From Nicotiana tabacum (taxonomy: Eukaryota > Streptophyta > Magnoliopsida > Solanales > Solanaceae), in NCBI RefSeq assembly GCF_000715075.1, contig NC_134096.1, positions 66,469,026 through 66,533,025 on the forward strand: a DNA stretch of 64,000 nucleotides, written 5' to 3'. The number at the start of each line of letters is the position of its first letter. Position 1 is the stretch's first letter. Positions 1 to 10,450 of the stretch are shown here, one piece after another. The notes beneath the pieces were generated by a model. It was not told where the DNA came from and did no database searches. It was given only the letters and a program-made list of their open reading frames with translations. Position numbers and translations under genes: made by a program.

Positions 1-203
1 ATAACCTAACTATTTCATGCTAAGGCATTTCGATCTTTGCGAATACAAATAAAAAAGGAAAGGAAAAATTCAAAAGCTGTGAAAGGGAAAAATCTTTATA
101 TATATATATATATCAAAAAATCATTTTACAAGAGCTGAACGGCCTCAACAAAAAATGATACAAAAAACAAAAGGAATAAACACCTAAAAAGATCCTAAAT
201 GGC

Positions 204-2941
204 CTAGTCTTCATCGGGGGCAACATTATCGCCTACGTGGTCTTCGCCACCATTGGACTCACCCGAATCCTCAGACCCCTCGGAATCTTCCTCCTCGGGA
301 TAAGCCATCTTCCTCGCCTTGGCTTTGTATATCTTGGGATTCTCAATTTCAGCCAATAAGTCAAAATCCCGAGCATGGACTCCCTCGAGGGCCTCCCTTC
401 GGGATTGCCACTTCGCGTGCTTCAACATATTTATGGCTTGGTCATGAGTTGCCTCGGCGTCGGCCTTGTGCTGGGTCACCTTATCATCGGCCCTGACCAT
501 GGCAACCTCTGACTTGGCCACCTCAAGCTTCTTGGCCAGATTTTCTTGACCGGAGACAGTCGAGTTCAGCTGAGACTGGAGCTCCTCGATCTTTTTGGCC
601 TCTACCGAGGTTTTTTCCTTTGCTGCCCGAAGCTGGACCTCAGCCGAAGCCAACTGTGCCCGGCTAGTCTCCTTCTCCAATGCCAGGCGATCCATATTTT
701 TCTTCCATTCTTCGGCCTCCGCTTTGACTGTATCCACCTCCACCTGGAGCTGCTCGATCTGGTCAAGTTATTTTTGAACCTGCAGGTTCGGATCGTTAGC
801 CATTGTATCTGACTCATCGTCACTAACTTCAAAACTCTTCTTACCTACTCGACCAGGTCGACATGCTCCTTCCGAACCGATTCTAGCTCAACTTGGAGTT
901 TCTCACTAAGAAGCTTGTAAGCATCCCTCTTCTCAGTAAGCTCCCTAGCCTCAACCTTGTGATGTTTTAACTCTTCCCGGTATCGGAGAAAGGTCTTGTG
1001 ATAAAGCATCGAGGCCTGCAAGCAAAAAGGAAAAGGTTACAATTGTTTACAACTTAATCTAAATACATAATAGAGGTGCTTTCGAAGTTACCCGATTTAA
1101 CGACCGTAGAGATTTATTGAACAGATAGGGTGCTTCCACCTCGTTCATCTTGGCTTGATCCTCTTCGGTCACCAGGCACCGAAGATAACTGGATATCCCT
1201 ACAGGGGCAGAGAGAACTCGGGCATCCTCCAGAATGTACATAATGATTGACCACTTTCGGGTAGGATCTACACTCAGATCTAGGAATCGGTTTACTAATT
1301 TCATACTTTAAGAAGACCCGACAGCTCTCAGAGACGGTATCTTCTTTGGCACCAGTAAGTCACCCAACCCGGTGACTTCCTCTAAGGCGGTAGAATCCAA
1401 GTCATCAAAGAAGTTGTTAAAAGAATCTGCTGCTCCTTGGGGCCCCTCGCTGAGGTGACCTTTCAGCGTCTGAGCCTCGTTTATCATAGAATCAGTAAAT
1501 GAAGACGACCTAGAGAGATATATCACCCCAAGTGTGTCCTTTGGTACATTATCCTCTACCCGAGAAGTACCGGACATGGTCCCTTTGTCGACCTCCCTAG
1601 GTCGGGGAAAAACGGCCTCAACCCTTCCTTGTTCGGAGGCCACTGCCTCTTCATCAGCCTCCCTGGTTTGAGGCAGTTCGGTACCGCTTCTCACGCAGGT
1701 CACCAATTTAGAGTTTTCTTCTTATTCTTCGGACTCATCCCTCAACTAGTGGAGTGAGTTCGATAGGAGTTATAGGGCGCTGGTACTTTCTTTGGATGTA
1801 CGCGCCAGCCGCATCTTTGGTTTCTACTTTTTGGAGCTCGGTGTTTTTGTTCTTTTCTTCTCTTTATCCTACTTTGGAGCAGGGGGCTCGGTGAAAATGT
1901 CATTATCACTGGACTGAGGCCTCATTTAAACATCTTTTGGTAAACCTGCAAAAGGAAAGTAAAACAAGTTAGAAATCGACGGCGTGAAAGTAAGGTCAAA
2001 TGTAGCTTAAAGAAAATATCTCACCATGAGAACGGGCCTCCCATCGGCCCTTCGAAAGCTCACGCCATGAGCGCTCAGAGTAAGATCTTTGTGTTGCGAT
2101 ACCCTCGACCTACACCTTGAGTCGAGGAACTGCATCCGACATCCAAGCAATTGCTGCACCATCACAAAATATCGATGAGAAGGGAGAAAAAGGAAACGCA
2201 ATAAAAGAAATCTTAAAGGAAAGGTTATACTTATGTTTCAAGTTCCATTTCTCAGGAAATGGCATATCCTCGGCCGGGATTAAATCAGAGGTCTTCACTC
2301 GAACGAATCGGCCCAACCATCCTCGGTCTCGATCATCGTCGATGCTCGAGAATGGGGCCTTACTGGCCCAACGTGCAAGCTTGATTAATCACCCTCGATA
2401 GAGTCGGGGACTATACAGGCGCATGAGATGATCGATGGTGAAAGGACACCTTTTGATTTTGTTTACGAAGAAGTAGGTGAGAATTACTATCCTCCAGAAA
2501 GAGGGATGAATTTGACTGAGGGTCACCTCGTACCTCTTACAGAAGGCGATGATGACCGGATCCAAGGGGCCCAACGTGAAGGAATAAGTGTAAGCACTTA
2601 AAAAAACCCTCCACGTGGGTAATAATCGCTTTCTCGGGCGAAGGAACCACCGTGCGCTTATCATCCCAGTTGCAGTCTTCCTTGACCTTGGAGAGAAAGA
2701 TGTCGGTGACCGAGCATATATATCTCGATACCGGCTCACACCGACCCGGTACCGAGGAAGTTTTCTCGACCTTGAAATCGGCACCAGTTGGGCATCCCGT
2801 AGGAACAAACATCTTCAGAGGAGGTTCCGGTGTCGGTTCCTCAATAGCAGTAGATGAAATATTTTCCTCTACAGCCGGTCGTGAGGAAGAGGGAGTTTCT
2901 TTTTGGGGAATGGACATTAAAGTCTTTGCCATTTCTTTCAT
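204..2941 (-). pseudogene. Antisense 'putative gypsy type transposase' gene, copy 1, multi-exon, decayed
   Basis: Runs antisense to its host retroelement. The start chosen is the ATG at 2941 (MKEMAKT). Exon 1 (2941-2231) holds the family core, with the segment FTLGPLDPVIIAFCKRYEV and then LIPAEDMPFPEKWNLK. It is broken by an extra A in a run of seven A's near 2600 and by an in-frame TGA near 2400. Probable further exons are 2153-2025 (AIAWMSDAVP...), 1945 down to about 1070, about 1017-770 (SMLYHKTFLRYREELK) and the last part ending at 204. GT-AG borders are visible at 2230/2154 and 2024/1946. The C-terminal part (743-204) is a long charged coiled coil ending in an acidic tail (EEEDSEGSEDSGES). 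Several stops in exon 3 show it is no longer functional. The gene type is common in Solanaceae gypsy elements; its function is unknown to me. Confidence 0.75.
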
Positions 2942-3312
2942 AGGTGAAGGAAAGAGAGGAAATTTAAAGATTAAGTTTGATGGTAAAAACAAATCTAAAG
3001 TTCTTGTGAAAAGATTTCAGAATGGCCAAAGATTTAATATTGGAAAAGCGTTGAAATTTCTAAGAAACAAGAGTAGAGAAAATTTGGATGTAAAAAGTTT
3101 GAATGAATGAAGAAGGGGATACTTATAGTTTTCAAATAACGGTTCAAAGCTGTAAGTGGCCGACCAGCGGCTGACAAGCATTTAATGCCATGAAAATGTG
3201 ACTAACGAGATGTTTCGTTTAATTTATCATTTCTGACGAGGAACACCGAGGAGAGATATCGGAGGCTCATATCGTTTCTCGTCGATTATGCTCCGAAAAT
3301 GAGGGGACTATC

Positions 3313-3919
3313 TGTATACGGTCGAAGTCGAGCTCGACTTCAACTTGATAGATTAGGTTTGGAAAGTGGCGACCACGGACTGAAGATCGACCTCGAGTCT
3401 CACCGAACTAGAACCCGAGGTCGGAAAACCTGCCTTCGAGGATAATTGAGTCAGGTGTCGACCTTAGCCTCGAACGAGCTCGAGGATAACTAACTGAAGA
3501 CCGAAATATCCACGACCGGATGGATACGGTGAAAATCTCGGCACGTATCACCAAGGAACCGGTAATCATCAAATCAAGAGATTTTTACCTTTTATAGAAA
3601 TGTACCTAGCATAGGACTCCTCTACTATATAAAGGGGGGCTGATAATTCATTAAAAATACTATAACACGCATCACAAAGCAATATATTATTTTTTCTAGT
3701 TCTCATTATCTTGTCATTCTGTTCCAGCATCGATAAAAGCATTTCTGAATCGAGCGTGACTAATCTTCAAGGCTAAGATAGTTCAACTTGTGTGGTTTGT
3801 ATTTATTTTTTCATTGCTTATTTCAATATTAATCTGATTTCTCATTTTGTATCAAGTTAGATCACGTATCCTTAAAACCACGTACAAATTCAATTATTAT
3901 CCGATTTTGAGGGTAAACA
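3313..3919 (+). repeat. LTR shared by the two tandem units (607 bp)
   Basis: Starts TGTATACGG and ends GTAAACA, so the termini are TG...CA. A purine-rich tract (GAAAATGAGGGGACTATC) lies directly upstream and a primer-binding site directly downstream. A TATA box (TATATAAA) is at 3626-3633. It aligns with the LTR at 5230-5835 over its full length with scattered differences, roughly 95 percent identity by eye. Confidence 0.85.
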
Positions 3920-3920
3920 G

Positions 3921-3940
3921 TTTGGCGCCCACCGTGGGGC
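3921..3940 (+). other. Primer-binding site of the Tat-type element
   Basis: TTTGGCGCCCACCGTGGGGC follows the LTR end by one base. GGCGCC-containing sites at this position are typical of Tat/Athila-type gypsy elements. No such site follows the second LTR, which continues into unrelated DNA, so that LTR is a true 3' end. Confidence 0.8.
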
Positions 3941-4036
3941 TAAGGATAATAGTGGTTATTTGATACGAATCTTCATAACACACACTACTTTTCACTTGCT
4001 CTTTGAAGTGTCTTTGATTCCAGGCTAAAACACAAA

Positions 4037-4250
4037 ATGTCAAAATCTCAATTAGCACCCCTACATGTTGACAACGAGTCCGGTCATCAAGGTGAAAACA
4101 AAAACATAGCGCCCGATAACGAGGTACCACCTGCTGATCCTGGTGGAATTCCGATCGTAGATCCGATCGATGTCAATTCACATGTGGCTTTCAACGTAAA
4201 CTTGCCTACCGACCCTGAAAATAGCGTTCTTGATGTAGCCTCAGTCTTGA
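4037..4250 (+). pseudogene. gag N-terminal fragment of the Tat-type element
   Basis: Opens with ATG and reads MSKSQLAPLHVDNESGHQGE for about 70 residues, the gag start usual for this Solanaceae family, 97 bp after the primer-binding site. At about 4250 it jumps out of gag into the reverse complement of the antisense gene, so the rest of gag and all of pol are deleted. The ORF runs on to 4306 only because the junction is in frame; those last residues are not gag. Confidence 0.75.
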
Positions 4251-4252
4251 TC

Positions 4253-4858
4253 CTCGTCGATGCTCGAGAATGGGGCCTTACTGGCCCGACGTGCAAGCTT
4301 GATTAATCATCCTCGATAGAGTCGGGGACTATACAGGCGCATGAGATGATCGATGGTAAAAGGACACCTTTTGATTTTGTTTACGAAGAAGCGGAGGAGA
4401 ATTACTATCCTCTAGAAAGAGGGATGAATTTTACTGAGGGTCACCTCGTACCTCTTACAGAAGGCGATGATGACCGGATCCAAGGGGCCCAACGTGAAGG
4501 AATAAGTGTAAACACTTAAAAAACCCTCCACGTGGGTAATAATCGCTTTCTCGGGCGAAGGAACCACCGTGCGCTTATCATCCCAGTTGCAGTCTTCCTT
4601 GACCTTGGAGAGGAAGATGTCGGTGACCGAGCATATATATCTCGATACCGGTTCACACCGACCCGGTACCGAGGAAGTTTTCTCGACCTTGAAATCGGCA
4701 CCAGTTGGGCATCCCGTAGGAACAAACATCTTCAGAGGAGGTTCCGGTGTCGGTTCCTCAATAGCAGCAGATGAAACATTTTCCTCTACAGTCGGTCGCG
4801 AGGCAGAGGGAGTTTCTTTTTGGGGAACGGACTTTAAAGTATTTGCCATTTCTTTCAT
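4253..4858 (-). pseudogene. Antisense transposase-like gene, copy 2 (5' part only)
   Basis: Near-identical copy of exon 1 of the gene at 204-2941, starting at the ATG at 4858. Here the A-run near 4520 has six A's, so the frame is open across the site where copy 1 is shifted, and FTLGPLDPVIIAFCKRYEV is continuous with the N-terminal part. A premature TAG replaces a Trp codon after ...KIHPSF at about 4412. Sequence stops at the deletion junction 4250-4253, so all downstream exons are missing. Confidence 0.75.
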
Positions 4859-5229
4859 AGGTGAAGGAAAGAGAGGAAATTTAAAGATTAAGTTTGATGC
4901 TAAAAACAAATCTGAAGTTCTTGTGAAAAGATTTCAGAATGGCCAAAGATTTAATACTAGAAAAGCGTTGAAATTTCTAAGAAACAAGAGTAGAGAAGAT
5001 TTGGATGTAAAAAGTTTGAATGAATGAAGAAGGGGATATTTATAGTTTTCAAATAACGGTTCAAAGCTGTAAGTGGCCGACCAGCGGCTGACGAGCATTT
5101 AATGCCATGAAAATGTGACTAACGAGACGTTTCGTTCAATTTGTCATTTCTGACGAGGAACACCGAGGAGAGATATCGGAGGCTCATATCGTTTCTCGTC
5201 GATTATGCTCCGAAAACGACGGGACTATC

Positions 5230-5835
5230 TGTATACGGTCGAAGTCGAGCTCGACTTTAACTTGGTAGATTAGGTTTGGAACGTGGCGACCACGGACTGA
5301 AGATCGACCTCGAGTCTCACCGAGCTAGAACCCGAGGTCGGAAAACCTGCCTTCGAGGATAATTGAGTCTGATGTCGACCTTAGTCTCGAACAAGCTCGA
5401 GGATAACTAACAGAAGACCGAAATATCCGCGACCGGATGGATACGGTGAGAATCTCGGCACGTATCACCAAGGAACCGGTAATCATCAAATCAAGAGATT
5501 TTTACTTTTTATAGAAATGTACCTAGAATATGACTCCTCTATTATATAAAGGGGGTCTGATAATTCATTAATAATACTGTAGCACGCATCACAAAGTAAT
5601 ATATTATTATTTCTAATTCTCATTATCTTGTCATTCTGTTCCGGCATCGATAAAAGCATTTTTGACTCGAGCATGACTAATCTTCAAGGCTAAGATTGTT
5701 CAACTTATGTAATTTGCATTTATTTTTTCATTGCTTATTTCAATATTAATCTGATTCTCGTTTTGTATCAAGTTAGATCACATATCCTTAAAACCACGTA
5801 CAAATTCAATTGTTATCCGATTTTGTGGGTAAACA
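5230..5835 (+). repeat. 3' LTR of the deletion derivative (606 bp)
   Basis: Starts TGTATACGG after the purine-rich GACGGGACTATC and ends GTAAACA. TATA box at 5543-5550. The downstream flank begins AATGG, which should be the 5-bp target duplication of the array; its partner lies upstream of the window. Confidence 0.85.
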
Positions 5836-7721
5836 AATGGGTTGGTACACAGCTTATGTACCGAATTGTTTGCATTAAACTAAAATGAGTTAGTTCTGAG
5901 TCAACAATTTTTCTCATATGTCATTGCTAAGATACACAGAAAACTACTTCTAGTTTTAAGAGAACTGTTATTCGTTTATCTGTTAACATGTATTTTCTTT
6001 TCAAATGACTTCACAGTTAGAGAAGCAAATTTAAAAGTTTAAACAACAATATATTTTATGGAACTTATACAATGCTCAACTCTCGGATCAAACAGTCAGC
6101 TTGTAATACACAAAAATATCTCGATCGACAATGTTAGTTAATTATAAAACCGCAGCTAACTGCTGCCACAAAAGAAAAGACAACAAGAGAACGCCCTCTG
6201 TGAAGAGCACATACCAGAGCTCAAGTTTTGCATTCTTCACAACAAAAAAAAAGGATGGTACAAGTCTCGCAATCTAGAGATTGTACGTGATTTATCATGA
6301 ACTCATACAAAAGAAAGTTCATTTCATAGATTTATAAGTTAAGATCATTAGAGCTTCCACATGAAGATTGCAATCGTGTAATGACTTAAATTGTATAGAA
6401 AATATACGTAATAGGAGTTGCTAATTTGCCGTGACAATATTTCCCCCAAATGTAGATATATATCTAAAGAGACTTGTCTCTTAGAAGCGACCATAACAAT
6501 TCTTCAGAACAGATACTTTGTATCTAAACAACTTTCCTATTAACAAAGGTCGGGGATTTCATGGAATCTGTAAGGTAGAACTTTCACACTTTAATTTCGA
6601 GGCGGATAAAGTCAAAGAATTTCTTCAAAAGAAAAACAATCTGAGACGCCTAGTACTTTATGATTTGGTCTATGAATCGAAGTCTTAATCCGTTACAGCT
6701 TGCCTTGCTCTCAAGTTGGTCTTTCTACTTGACTGAGTATAGTATTCTGCTCGTGGTCTCTATAATTTAAAGGTTCAGAAACAATCCTTTAAAGAGGGAC
6801 ATCAGCAAGAATTCTATTTTTCTACATAGCATGCACACACCCAGGACAAATCACAATATTCCAGATACAGCTCGGTAAAGCTTAGATAAGTTGTTTCATC
6901 TCCAAAGATCTCAATACTTCAAGTGAGGGATATTTATTGAGGAACTGAGAGAATACCGAGAATACAGTAGGTTGGAAAACCAATGTATCTTTTTGTTGGT
7001 TGTAACAGGTCCTTACCATCTCTTTAAACGTTACTTATCTACGCTTGCCATTGAAAGTTACATTCATATATTTTTAAATGATTTGATAATATAAAAATTC
7101 CTTACACTGCATACTTGTCTAAATATTACAGTAGTATCATTTTCAATAGTGAATCGAGTAAACTTAGATGCACAAATTAACTTGAGAGGTAGACAACTAC
7201 AACCACAGATGCAGGGTGACAAAGGGAAGTAAATCACAATTTGTAAAGACTGATGACAGACTAAAGAGTGTTAAGTATTATTTAATGTTAAAAAATATTA
7301 TTGGATCGGGTCATGGTACTAGATAGCTCACAAGCCCATTAGTTAATCGTATACCTAGAACCCTAGAACTAGCCTATATAAACATCATTGTGGATGTTGA
7401 AAAGATACTATTTTCACTAGACTAATGACGGCTAGAGTTTTATTCTCTGCATCTAAGAGAATATTTTAGGTTGGGGATTCATCCGCTACGTACGTGAGGA
7501 TCAGTGACACAATTTGTGGTCATTACAAATTCATTTCCACTAAGAAGAAACCCGCAAGTCTCCTAAACTAGTTAAATGGAAAAGTTATGATAGATTGGGA
7601 AAGGTAATTTGTGGCTAATTACTCATTTTGAATTATCACCACAAATAACACATATAAATTGAATATACTCTTTATCTTTTTGGTCTAAAAAAAACATATA
7701 TTGAGTATATATTGTTGCATC
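5836..7721. other. Intergenic, no supported gene
   Basis: AT-rich sequence without a convincing ORF. A stretch at 7268-7520 starts TGTTAAG, contains CCTATATAAAC near 7375 and ends in a pyrimidine/purine-rich leader-like segment, so it could be an old solo LTR, but I could not find matching ends or a target duplication. Confidence 0.6.
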
Positions 7722-7729
7722 GTTACAGG

Positions 7730-8686
7730 TAGGGGTGTACAAAGGAAACCGATAAACCGCACCAAACCGATAATCCAAGTCAAACCGGAAAAAAATCCCC
7801 GATGTAGTTTGGTTTGATTTGGTTTGGTATTGAAAAATAAAACCCGAACATAATTGGTTTGGTTTGATTTTAACTAAAAAAAGTCAAACCGAAACCAAAC
7901 CACTCCGATAGTACATTTATATATTTTTAAAAAATATTTTATACATATAAATATTTATTGTAATGTAATTTATAAATATTTCTTAAACTTTTTCACAGTT
8001 TTATCTTTTAACGTATTATTTCAAGTTTAGACTTAACATTCTTGAATGGTAAATAAATTTTATAGCCCATAAATGTAATAACTCAAATAAAGTTCCAATC
8101 AATACCAATGCTAACAAAAAAAATTCAATTCAATACTAGTAATGACGATAGTGTTGGATAATTATTTTAGTTTTACATTAGTTTATAATGAAAATGAATA
8201 ACTTAGTTTATCTTTTTCTTTAGTGCTTAGTTATGTAATTAATATTAGTACTTATTAGCTATACTTATTTTAGCATGACTTGTATTGTATTTTTAGATTA
8301 TGTTAATTTTCATTATGGCTTATTAATTAGCAATATTTGTTTTATGTAATTTTATTATTTTATCTTTGTTATTGAATATTTTAGTATAATGCTATGACTT
8401 GTCTCATATTATTGTGTTAGTTTTTTGAAAAATACATTATATAGTTGTATTTTACTAAGACTTAAGAAATATTGGGAGCACAAGTTACATATTTTATGCT
8501 ATGAAGACTTTACCGGAAAAAACCAGAAAACCCAAAAAAAACCGAAAAAACCGAAAAAACCGAAAAAAATCGAGATTGAAAAACTTGAGTTTGTTGGTTT
8601 GGTTTGGTTTATAAATTTAAAAATCCGACACTATTTTGGTTTGATAATTGAAAAATCCGAACCAACCCGACCTATTTACCCCCTTA
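7730..8686. mobile_element. Non-autonomous hAT-like DNA transposon (957 bp)
   Basis: Left end TAGGGGTGTACAAA and right end TATTTACCCCCTTA form short imperfect terminal inverted repeats. They are flanked by 8-bp direct repeats, GTTACAGG (7722-7729) and GTTACCGG (8687-8694), with one mismatch. Subterminal zones are packed with AAACCGA/TTTGGTTTGG words in opposite orientation at the two ends (7745-7910 and 8515-8650). The middle is AT-rich and encodes nothing recognisable. An 8-bp duplication with TA(G/A)GGG termini is the hAT signature. Confidence 0.75.
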
Positions 8687-8694
8687 GTTACCGG

Positions 8695-9128
8695 AAAAAA
8701 GTACTTGGATGAGGTGGTACATTGTTATATAAAACACCACTACCACATAAAGATACATTTTTATATGATTAATTCTTGGTTTGTCTATTTTGACTAGATT
8801 TGAAACATAACTTCGGAGTCGGAGGAACTACAAAATGTACCAAGTACTTTCGTACTACTATAATGTAGATTGCACACATATTTTGCTAAACTATCCGCCA
8901 CCATATGTTGTTTGTTGTCAAGATTTTGGCACGGGAATGTTGAGATAATACTTTTGATCCCTCAATTATAGTTAATTATATTTTGATCCTTGTGATATAT
9001 TTATATATCTAAGCACATTTAGTATTCAGCTAACTAATATGTGTGATTTTAAATCCTTATGTAAGAAATACGTATGCATTTTGACTATTTTTAGAAATAT
9101 ATTACCCTCAGATATAGAGTAAACGTAT
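8695..9128. other. Intergenic, nothing recognised
   Basis: AT-rich sequence between the hAT-like element and the target duplication of the Sirevirus. No ORF, repeat or motif that I can support. Confidence 0.6.
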
Positions 9129-9133
9129 CACAT

Positions 9134-9987
9134 TGTTGTTTTATACTTCAATGCCACACAAGAGGAGGTGATTTGTGTGGTGTCCAATTTTTGCGTGCAT
9201 TGATTATAGAAGGACCTGGTTATTCTATGTGATCCTTATACTACTGTTGCGGAAATAGTAAATGCGAAAAGTAAAGAACATAAATATTTTACATGGAAAA
9301 CACCCGGCTCAAAAGGTAAAAAAATCACGACCTACTACTCAGTAGGATTTTTTCCAACACTTCACAAAATCATTGAGCCAAAACAGCATTTACAAAACTC
9401 TTTGTAAACCTAAGAATTGCCTCTAATCCCGTTGTGGCAACCAATCTCTAACTGTTGCGATAACTTCAAGTTAACTCTATCTTGAATACTCAGAGTACCT
9501 AATACAATTGCCTCTAGATAAAGCTGAAAGTTACAATTTAAAAATACTTACTACAATGAAACTAGAATAAAAGACAGATACTTCTATCGGGTTCATGTAG
9601 CTTCAGGTTCGCACACTTGAATCACACAAGTACTGCTTGCAAAATGCCTTGCTATTTTTCTCTCAACTCAAGTTTAACTTCAGCGTTTGTGCGTGCCTGT
9701 AAAATTAGAACATCATGCAATTTATAGAGTTAGTAGAATAGGAAATAACTAGAGTTCTAACTTCTCCCTTATCTTGGATAAAGTTCTCTTCGAGTAAAGA
9801 GTCTTTCTCCTTATCATTTATGCAACATTTTCGATCAGGAGATATCAGATATAACAACTTAAGCTTATCTCGTTCACGTGCATCCCTTATGCTCGAATCT
9901 ACCTGTGTTTATGTACACTGTGTATGGACCTGATTCATGCTTGAGTTCCTTTGTCAATCATCAAAACAAAATTCACTTGGGCTAAGA
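9134..9987 (-). repeat. 3' LTR of the Sirevirus (854 bp)
   Basis: Aligns with 18175-19090 from end to end. In + orientation it begins TGTTGTTTTATAC. The other end is altered (GGGCTAAGA against GGGCCAACA in the partner). It is about 62 bp shorter, mostly because a stretch corresponding to about 18810-18865 of the partner is missing. The polypurine tract AAAAAAGGGGAATT of the - strand lies at 9989-10001 next to the LTR. Confidence 0.85.
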
Positions 9988-10004
9988 AATTCCCCTTTTT
10001 TATG

Positions 10005-10450
10005 ATGAAAAACTCTGTTCTTTTCATAAACTTAGGCCCTGTATCAACTCAGCTCAATATTAACACAATGTTAGAACACTTTCCATTTTAAGGACCAGGT
10101 TCATTAGGTAATAAACATCACAGTCCAAAGTAAGAAGCACAACCTATCTTCCCCCTTTTGGAATCATCAAAAAGTTTCATAATTATGTTAGATAGCCAGA
10201 TTTTAATAGAAATTACTCATGGCCACTGGGGCTACTTCAAATGCAATCATAAAGTCAAGCATCATTTACCAATCTAATGATATTAGCCATCTAAGAAGCA
10301 TCAACAAACAGTTAGAGCACAAAAATAGTTGATTATCATTGATTTTAGTCATCCACAAAGCATAAAGAGAAATAAAAATACTGGATCATGAGCAAAAAGA
10401 AAAAAAATCCCATTCGGGTCACTGGTTTGTCTAACTAGGCTAGAAAGGTT
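10005..10450. other. Sirevirus non-coding stretch between env-like ORF and polypurine tract
   Basis: Internal element sequence with no open frame of note. It presumably acts as the 3' untranslated region of the element on the - strand. Confidence 0.5.

Larger units (their letters stand above)
1..5835 (+). mobile_element. Ty3/gypsy (Tat-type) element end plus tandem deletion derivative
   Basis: Layout on the + strand: internal region with an antisense gene (1-3312), LTR (3313-3919), primer-binding site and gag start (3921-4250), a direct jump into the 5' part of the same antisense gene (4253-4858), then a second LTR (5230-5835). The middle LTR follows a polypurine tract and also precedes a primer-binding site, so it serves as 3' LTR of the left unit and 5' LTR of the right unit. 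The stretch about 2336-3919 is repeated at about 4254-5835 at high identity by eye. The left LTR of the first unit lies outside the window. No protease, RT or integrase is present here. The assignment to the Tat lineage rests on the GGCGCC-type primer site, the gag N-terminus and the antisense gene between pol and 3' LTR. Confidence 0.8.

Noticed and set aside
6540..6720. Peptides resembling leucine-rich repeats (for example LRRLVLYDLVYESKS)
   Set aside because: Only one or two possible units, interrupted by stops; similarity too weak to call an NB-LRR or F-box remnant.
7268..7520. Possible solo LTR with TATA box
   Set aside because: No matching right terminus and no 5-bp target duplication could be found.
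8425..8712. Open frame with a PKKPKKPKK stretch
   Set aside because: It is made of the AAACCGA-type subterminal repeats of the hAT-like element and extends over its end; no coding character.
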